Source: JADLEX01 sp964586775 (lineage in GTDB: Bacteria; Lernaellota; Lernaellaia; JACKCT01). Taken from it: 8,224 nucleotides of DNA. Below, piece by piece: positions 5,145-8,224 of the stretch (positions within the stretch are counted from its first letter, which is position 1; every line of letters starts with the position of its first letter). The stretch is from positions 1 through 8,224 of the forward strand of contig CAZPJD010000143.1 in assembly GCA_964586775.1 (NCBI GenBank), read 5' to 3'. A program made the position numbers and the translations under genes. Below the pieces are notes generated by a model. That model ran no database searches, was not told where the DNA came from, and saw only the letters and a program-made list of their open reading frames with translations.

Positions 5145-7433
5145 ATGACCAACCCGTCGCCACCGGCCGAAAAGGGTGCATCCGTTGCACCCGCCGATTT
5201 GCGCGCCCGGCTGCGTCTCGGGATCGTCATTCTCGGCCTGTCGCTGCTGATCGGGCTGCTGATTTCGCAGGGGCTTGTGACCGGAACGACCGTGCTTCGC
5301 GAGGGCACCTACGCGCGAAAGAGCGTTCGCGCGCCGGCCGATTTCGAAATCGAAGACGAAGCGGCGACCGAAACGAAGAAGCGCGAGGCCATGGCCGCCG
5401 TTCCGGTGGTGTTCGACCACGACCCCGAGGTCCTCGAAAAAGCCCGGCTGCGCGTGCAGGGCGCGTTTGTGGACATCCAGTCCGCGTACGTGACCGAAGG
5501 GGCGAGCGAGGACGCCATCCGGGGGCGCGCCGAGCGTTTCACCGATGCGCTCGGCATCAATTTGCAGGAAGCCGACTTCGAACGGCTCCACGCGATTCGT
5601 TTTTCGCAGACGCTCGCCGACGAGATCCTGAGGGTTCTGGAAAAAGCCGGGGCGATGCGCGTTGTCGACGACCGCACCGAGTTTTCACAGGTTCTGCGCG
5701 AACTCGATCAGGACCCGGAAAAAGCCCAAATCCACGTCCGCGACGTGCTGACGCGCAACGAGGCGCTGATTCCCGCCGCACAGGGTATCGCCGATGTGGT
5801 GAGCGCACGCGAGGCCGCCCAAGCCGAAATCGGATCCATGCTGTCCGAGGCGCACACCGAGTTTGCCACGTTCGCGTCGCAGGTCGTGAAGAGCCAGATT
5901 CGTCCCAATGTCGTCCTCAATCGCGACCTGACGGAAGATCGCCGCCGGGCGGCGGCCGGGGCCGTCGTGCCGGTCAAACTCGTCTACAAGAAAAATCAGC
6001 TCATCGTGGGCGAGGGCCGTGTGGTCACCGCCGAGCACGCGCTGGTGATGCGCTGGCTCGCCAAGCAGGAGTCGCGAAAGACCGCCCTGCCCCGCTGGAT
6101 CGGCGTTTCGGTGCTGATTGCGCTGCTCATTTTTTTCTCCTTCACCATCGCCGACATCAACCTGCCCGACTTCGATCTGACGAATCGCGACTTCGTGTTT
6201 CTGGGCGTCATGCTGCTCGCGTCCCTCGCGCTCTTCCGCCTGTTTTTATTTCTGGGCAATCTGCTCGCCGAAACCTACGTCGTGTTCCCGCCGGCGGCCA
6301 TGCTGTTCCTTTACCCGGCCGCGTTCGCCCCGATGCAGGTCCGTTTCGTCCACCGGTTCGAGGTGGCGCTCGTGTTTGGCGTCGCCTTCGCGCTCGTCGC
6401 CGCGCTGATTTCGCCCGCCGAAGTCCCGATGGCCCTCTATTTCTTCATCTCCTCCGTCGTGTCGCTGCACGCCGTGGGCCGGGCTCATCGGCGCTCCGAG
6501 GTCCTTCAGGCGGGGGTCACCGTCGGTCTCGTCAACGTCGGCATGGTGGGGTGTTGTCTGCTGCTGGGATTCGCCGCGGATCAGGCCATCGCGATTTTCG
6601 TCTGCGCGTTCGCCGGCGGACTGTTGGCCTCTCTGTTCGTCATCGCGTTTTCGCCGCTCGTCGAGTTCGCGTTCGGATACACCACGCCGGTTTCGTTGCT
6701 GGAACTCGCCAATTACGAACACCCGCTGCTGCGTCAGATCATGACCAAGACTCCCGGCACGTTTCAGCACTCGGTGACGATCGGATCGCTCGCTGAGGCC
6801 GCCGCGGAGCGCATCGGCGCCAACGCCCTGCTCTGCCGGGTCGGCGCGCTGTTTCACGATGCGGGCAAGAGCGCGAATCCAGACTTTTTCGTCGAGAATC
6901 AGGCCGCGTCGAATCCGCACGACGCCGTGAACGATCCGTACAAGAGCGCGGACATCATCAAGCGACACGTCTCTGAAGGCGTCGAGCTGGCGCGTGAGCA
7001 CCGGCTGGGCGAGCGGATCATCGACTTCATCCGCGAGCACCACGGCACCGGAAAAATCGCGTTCTTCCTCGCCAAGGCGATCGAACAGGAAGGCGGCGAT
7101 GTGAGTCGCGTCGACGTGTCGCGTTTCACGTACGACGGTCCGCGCCCGCGTTCGAAGGAAACGGGCATCATGATGTTCGCCGACGCGGTGGAGGCGACCA
7201 GCCGCTCGCTCAAGGACCGCTCGCCCGAGTCGCTGCGCGAGATGATCGACAAGACGACGAGCCGCATCCTGCAGTCCGGCCAGCTCGACGACTGCCCGCT
7301 CACGCAGAGCGATCTCGCCCGCATCACCGACGCGTTCGCCCACGTCCTCGCGGGCATTCACATCAACCGCGTGGATTACAAGTCGGCGAGAAACATGAAC
7401 TTCGACGAGCGCCCCGATCCCGCGCCGCGCTGA
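5145..7433 (+). CDS. pgpH: 7TM-HD (PgpH-type) cyclic-di-AMP phosphodiesterase
   Basis: 762 residues, a normal family length. TM1 is at about 26-50 (LGIVILGLSLLIGLLISQG). An extracytoplasmic 7TMR-HDED domain follows at about 51-315, containing APADFEIEDEAATETKK and the phrase VPVVFDHDPEV. A seven-helix membrane block spans about 318-510. The cytoplasmic HD domain has PGTFQHS (His542), LFHDAGK (His571-Asp572), KRHVSEG (His608), EHHGT (His632-His633) and FADAVEA (Asp680), the expected metal-ligand set. PgpH enzymes hydrolyse c-di-AMP to pApA, coupling envelope signals to second-messenger level; c-di-AMP specificity is inferred from the family. ATG 5145 is chosen because TM1 follows it; the frame is open upstream to 5049, but that part is Arg-rich and unlike the family. 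In many bacteria pgpH lies between phoH and ybeY; neither is here. The gene ends 25 bp from the opposing VOC gene. Confidence 0.93.
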   Translation: MTNPSPPAEKGASVAPADLRARLRLGIVILGLSLLIGLLISQGLVTGTTVLREGTYARKSVRAPADFEIEDEAATETKKREAMAAVPVVFDHDPEVLEKARLRVQGAFVDIQSAYVTEGASEDAIRGRAERFTDALGINLQEADFERLHAIRFSQTLADEILRVLEKAGAMRVVDDRTEFSQVLRELDQDPEKAQIHVRDVLTRNEALIPAAQGIADVVSAREAAQAEIGSMLSEAHTEFATFASQVVKSQIRPNVVLNRDLTEDRRRAAAGAVVPVKLVYKKNQLIVGEGRVVTAEHALVMRWLAKQESRKTALPRWIGVSVLIALLIFFSFTIADINLPDFDLTNRDFVFLGVMLLASLALFRLFLFLGNLLAETYVVFPPAAMLFLYPAAFAPMQVRFVHRFEVALVFGVAFALVAALISPAEVPMALYFFISSVVSLHAVGRAHRRSEVLQAGVTVGLVNVGMVGCCLLLGFAADQAIAIFVCAFAGGLLASLFVIAFSPLVEFAFGYTTPVSLLELANYEHPLLRQIMTKTPGTFQHSVTIGSLAEAAAERIGANALLCRVGALFHDAGKSANPDFFVENQAASNPHDAVNDPYKSADIIKRHVSEGVELAREHRLGERIIDFIREHHGTGKIAFFLAKAIEQEGGDVSRVDVSRFTYDGPRPRSKETGIMMFADAVEATSRSLKDRSPESLREMIDKTTSRILQSGQLDDCPLTQSDLARITDAFAHVLAGIHINRVDYKSARNMNFDERPDPAPR

Positions 7434-7458
7434 ATTCGCTTCGCGTTTGAGGGTGCGT

Positions 7459-8028
7459 TCATCCGGCGGTCGGCGGAGCCGGGGGCGGCAGGTCCGAGCA
7501 GGACATCGCGGTTCCCGCCAGGACCTGGGCGCGTCGGCGGCGCGACCGGCCGAGCCACAGCTTCGCGGGAAGCGCGATGCGCGACAGCCGCGCCGTCCAC
7601 CGATTCTCCTCGATCAGTTGCAGCACCACGCCGTCGGGGTCGCGGACGAAGGCGATCTTCTCGCCCGTGGGGGTCTGAAACGGAGCGGCGACGATCTCCA
7701 CGCCGTCCAGTTCGAGCTGCTTGCCCAGTTCATCAAGGTTTTCCACGCCGAGGCCCAGGTGCTGAAAACCGGGTCGATCGAACTGAAGGTCGGCCCGCGA
7801 ATTCTTGCCGGACGAAAACTCATGAAGGTCGATGCGATGGCCGCGCGCCGTGAAGAGGATCGCCGTGCGCACCGTGACGCCGACGATGCCGAAGATGCGG
7901 TAGGCCGCCGGTTCGTCCATCGCCACCGTGTCGTCGTGAATCAAGCCGAGTTCGCGCGTATAAAAACGCACGCTCCGCTCCAAATCCCTGACCGTCAGCG
8001 CGACGTGATGCTGCTTCGAAACCGACAT
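7459..8028 (-). CDS. VOC (glyoxalase/dioxygenase fold) protein with Arg/Pro-rich tail
   Basis: 189 residues. Residues 5-140 hold two beta-alpha-beta-beta-beta modules of the vicinal oxygen chelate superfamily: HHVALTVRDLERSVRFYTRELGL, then GHRIDLHEFSSG, FQHLGLGVENLDEL and FVRDPDGVVLQLIEEN. Likely metal ligands are His8, Asp67 or Glu70, His90 and Glu140. The superfamily includes glyoxalase I, methylmalonyl-CoA epimerase, extradiol dioxygenases and resistance proteins; the substrate cannot be read from sequence. After residue 142 comes a tail of about 47 residues rich in Arg and Pro (GRSRRRRAQVLAG, DLPPPAPPTAG) that is not part of the fold. ATG 8028 is preferred because the fold begins right after it. 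A TTG at 8073 is in frame with GGGGGA before it, but it would lie upstream of the predicted transcription start. It converges with the phosphodiesterase gene. Confidence 0.85.
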   Translation of the reverse strand: MSVSKQHHVALTVRDLERSVRFYTRELGLIHDDTVAMDEPAAYRIFGIVGVTVRTAILFTARGHRIDLHEFSSGKNSRADLQFDRPGFQHLGLGVENLDELGKQLELDGVEIVAAPFQTPTGEKIAFVRDPDGVVLQLIEENRWTARLSRIALPAKLWLGRSRRRRAQVLAGTAMSCSDLPPPAPPTAG

Positions 8029-8075
8029 GCCCCCGACCGCCCCTCGAATCCCATCGCCGAATCCGACTTTCAATC

Positions 8076-8104
8076 AGAATATCCCCCGCGCCCCGGCATG
8101 GGAA
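8076..8104 (-). promoter_or_regulatory. Candidate promoter of the VOC gene
   Basis: On the minus strand TTCCCA (8104-8099, 4 of 6) and TATTCT (8081-8076, 4 of 6) are spaced by exactly 17 bases. Initiation near 8069 would give a leader of about 40 bases before ATG 8028 and would exclude the in-frame TTG 8073. The rest of the gap between 8029 and 8143 shows nothing else definite. Confidence 0.4.
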
Positions 8105-8143
8105 GCCCGCGCGGGCCTCTTCGTCAAGCCCCGGGAACCGTCA

Positions 8144-8224
8144 TCATGCCCCCGCGGCGGCCTTGTCCTTGTCGCGGCAGCACTTTTTGTATTTCTTTCC
8201 AGATCCGCACGGGCACGGGTCGTT
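8144..8224 (-). CDS. C-terminal SEC-C zinc-binding motif of a truncated gene (SecA or another SEC-C protein)
   Basis: The last 26 codons of a minus-strand gene enter from the right edge: NDPCPCGSGKKYKKCC followed by RDKDKAAAGA and a TGA at 8146-8144. This is a complete SEC-C motif, with the C-x-C-x8-C-C spacing that binds one zinc ion. SEC-C motifs close SecA, where they help bind SecB and phospholipid, but they also occur in YecA, YchJ-like and other small proteins. The ten-residue charged tail past the motif does not settle which. The motif itself is certain; the identity of the protein needs the flanking sequence. Confidence 0.85.
   Translation of the reverse strand, partial: NDPCPCGSGKKYKKCCRDKDKAAAGA

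Noticed and set aside
6246..7361. Minus-strand open frame opposite the HD domain
   Set aside because: Its translation is rich in Arg/Asp/Glu with no family pattern, and the plus strand encodes the complete HD metal-binding set.
8029..8073. TTG start at 8073 for the VOC gene
   Set aside because: Although GGGGGA precedes it, the VOC fold begins at ATG 8028 and the best promoter places initiation downstream of 8073.
8105..8116. Palindrome GCCCGCGCGGGC as a terminator of the SEC-C gene
   Set aside because: It can form only a 4-bp stem with a 4-base loop and no T-run follows on the minus strand; expected by chance at this GC content.
1..8224. CRISPR array, transposon, prophage, toxin-antitoxin or defence system, tRNA or rRNA
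   Set aside because: No regularly spaced repeats, transposase or integrase motifs, terminal inverted repeats, small toxin pairs or RNA gene sequences were seen on either strand.

Overview
The window is GC-rich and densely packed, with long open shadow frames on both strands. It carries mostly cell-envelope genes of a Gram-negative bacterium. Two visible lipoboxes outside RlpA, a SPOR domain, an RlpA-type DPBB lipoprotein, a LapA-like membrane protein, a cysteine-rich small lipoprotein and a 7TM-HD (PgpH-type) phosphodiesterase together suggest a 'deltaproteobacterial' lineage (Myxococcota, Desulfobacterota or a related candidate phylum). No rRNA, tRNA or clade-specific marker is present, so this placement is inference.

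Layout. (1) 2-124 (+) is the tail of an unidentified gene. (2) 151-2586 (+) is a tight three-gene run: a LapA-like two-TM protein, a periplasmic TPR protein with a C-terminal SPOR domain, and a lipoprotein with an FGE/SUMF1-type fold. The junctions are one base apart and then overlap by one base, so co-translation is likely. (3) 2583-4205 (-) encodes a phosphodiester glycosidase (NAGPA/DUF2233) family protein with a large unrecognised N-terminal region. It overlaps the FGE-like gene tail to tail by 4 bp. (4) 4196-4591 (+) encodes a short RlpA lipoprotein whose 5' end overlaps head to head by 10 bp with the glycosidase gene. (5) 4596-4988 (-) encodes a small lipoprotein with 12 cysteines besides the lipobox one. 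(6) 5145-7433 (+) encodes the 7TM-HD phosphodiesterase, expected to hydrolyse c-di-AMP. (7) 7459-8028 (-) is a VOC-fold protein with an odd C-terminal tail. (8) 8144-8224 (-) is the C-terminal end of a protein with a SEC-C zinc motif, possibly SecA.

How the genes fit together. Most products are predicted to be exported or membrane-embedded. The TPR-SPOR protein and RlpA both point to the peptidoglycan layer: SPOR domains bind denuded glycan and RlpA proteins cleave it. The 7TM-HD enzyme ties c-di-AMP turnover to the envelope. All three tail-to-tail junctions are extremely short (4-bp overlap, 4-bp gap, 25-bp gap) with no obvious terminators. I see no mobile element, CRISPR array, defence system or biosynthetic cluster. 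The most noteworthy points are the overlapping divergent gene starts, the glycosidase with a novel N-terminal region and no signal peptide, the FGE-like lipoprotein lacking the catalytic cysteines, and a promoter embedded in an inverted repeat upstream of the cysteine-rich lipoprotein.
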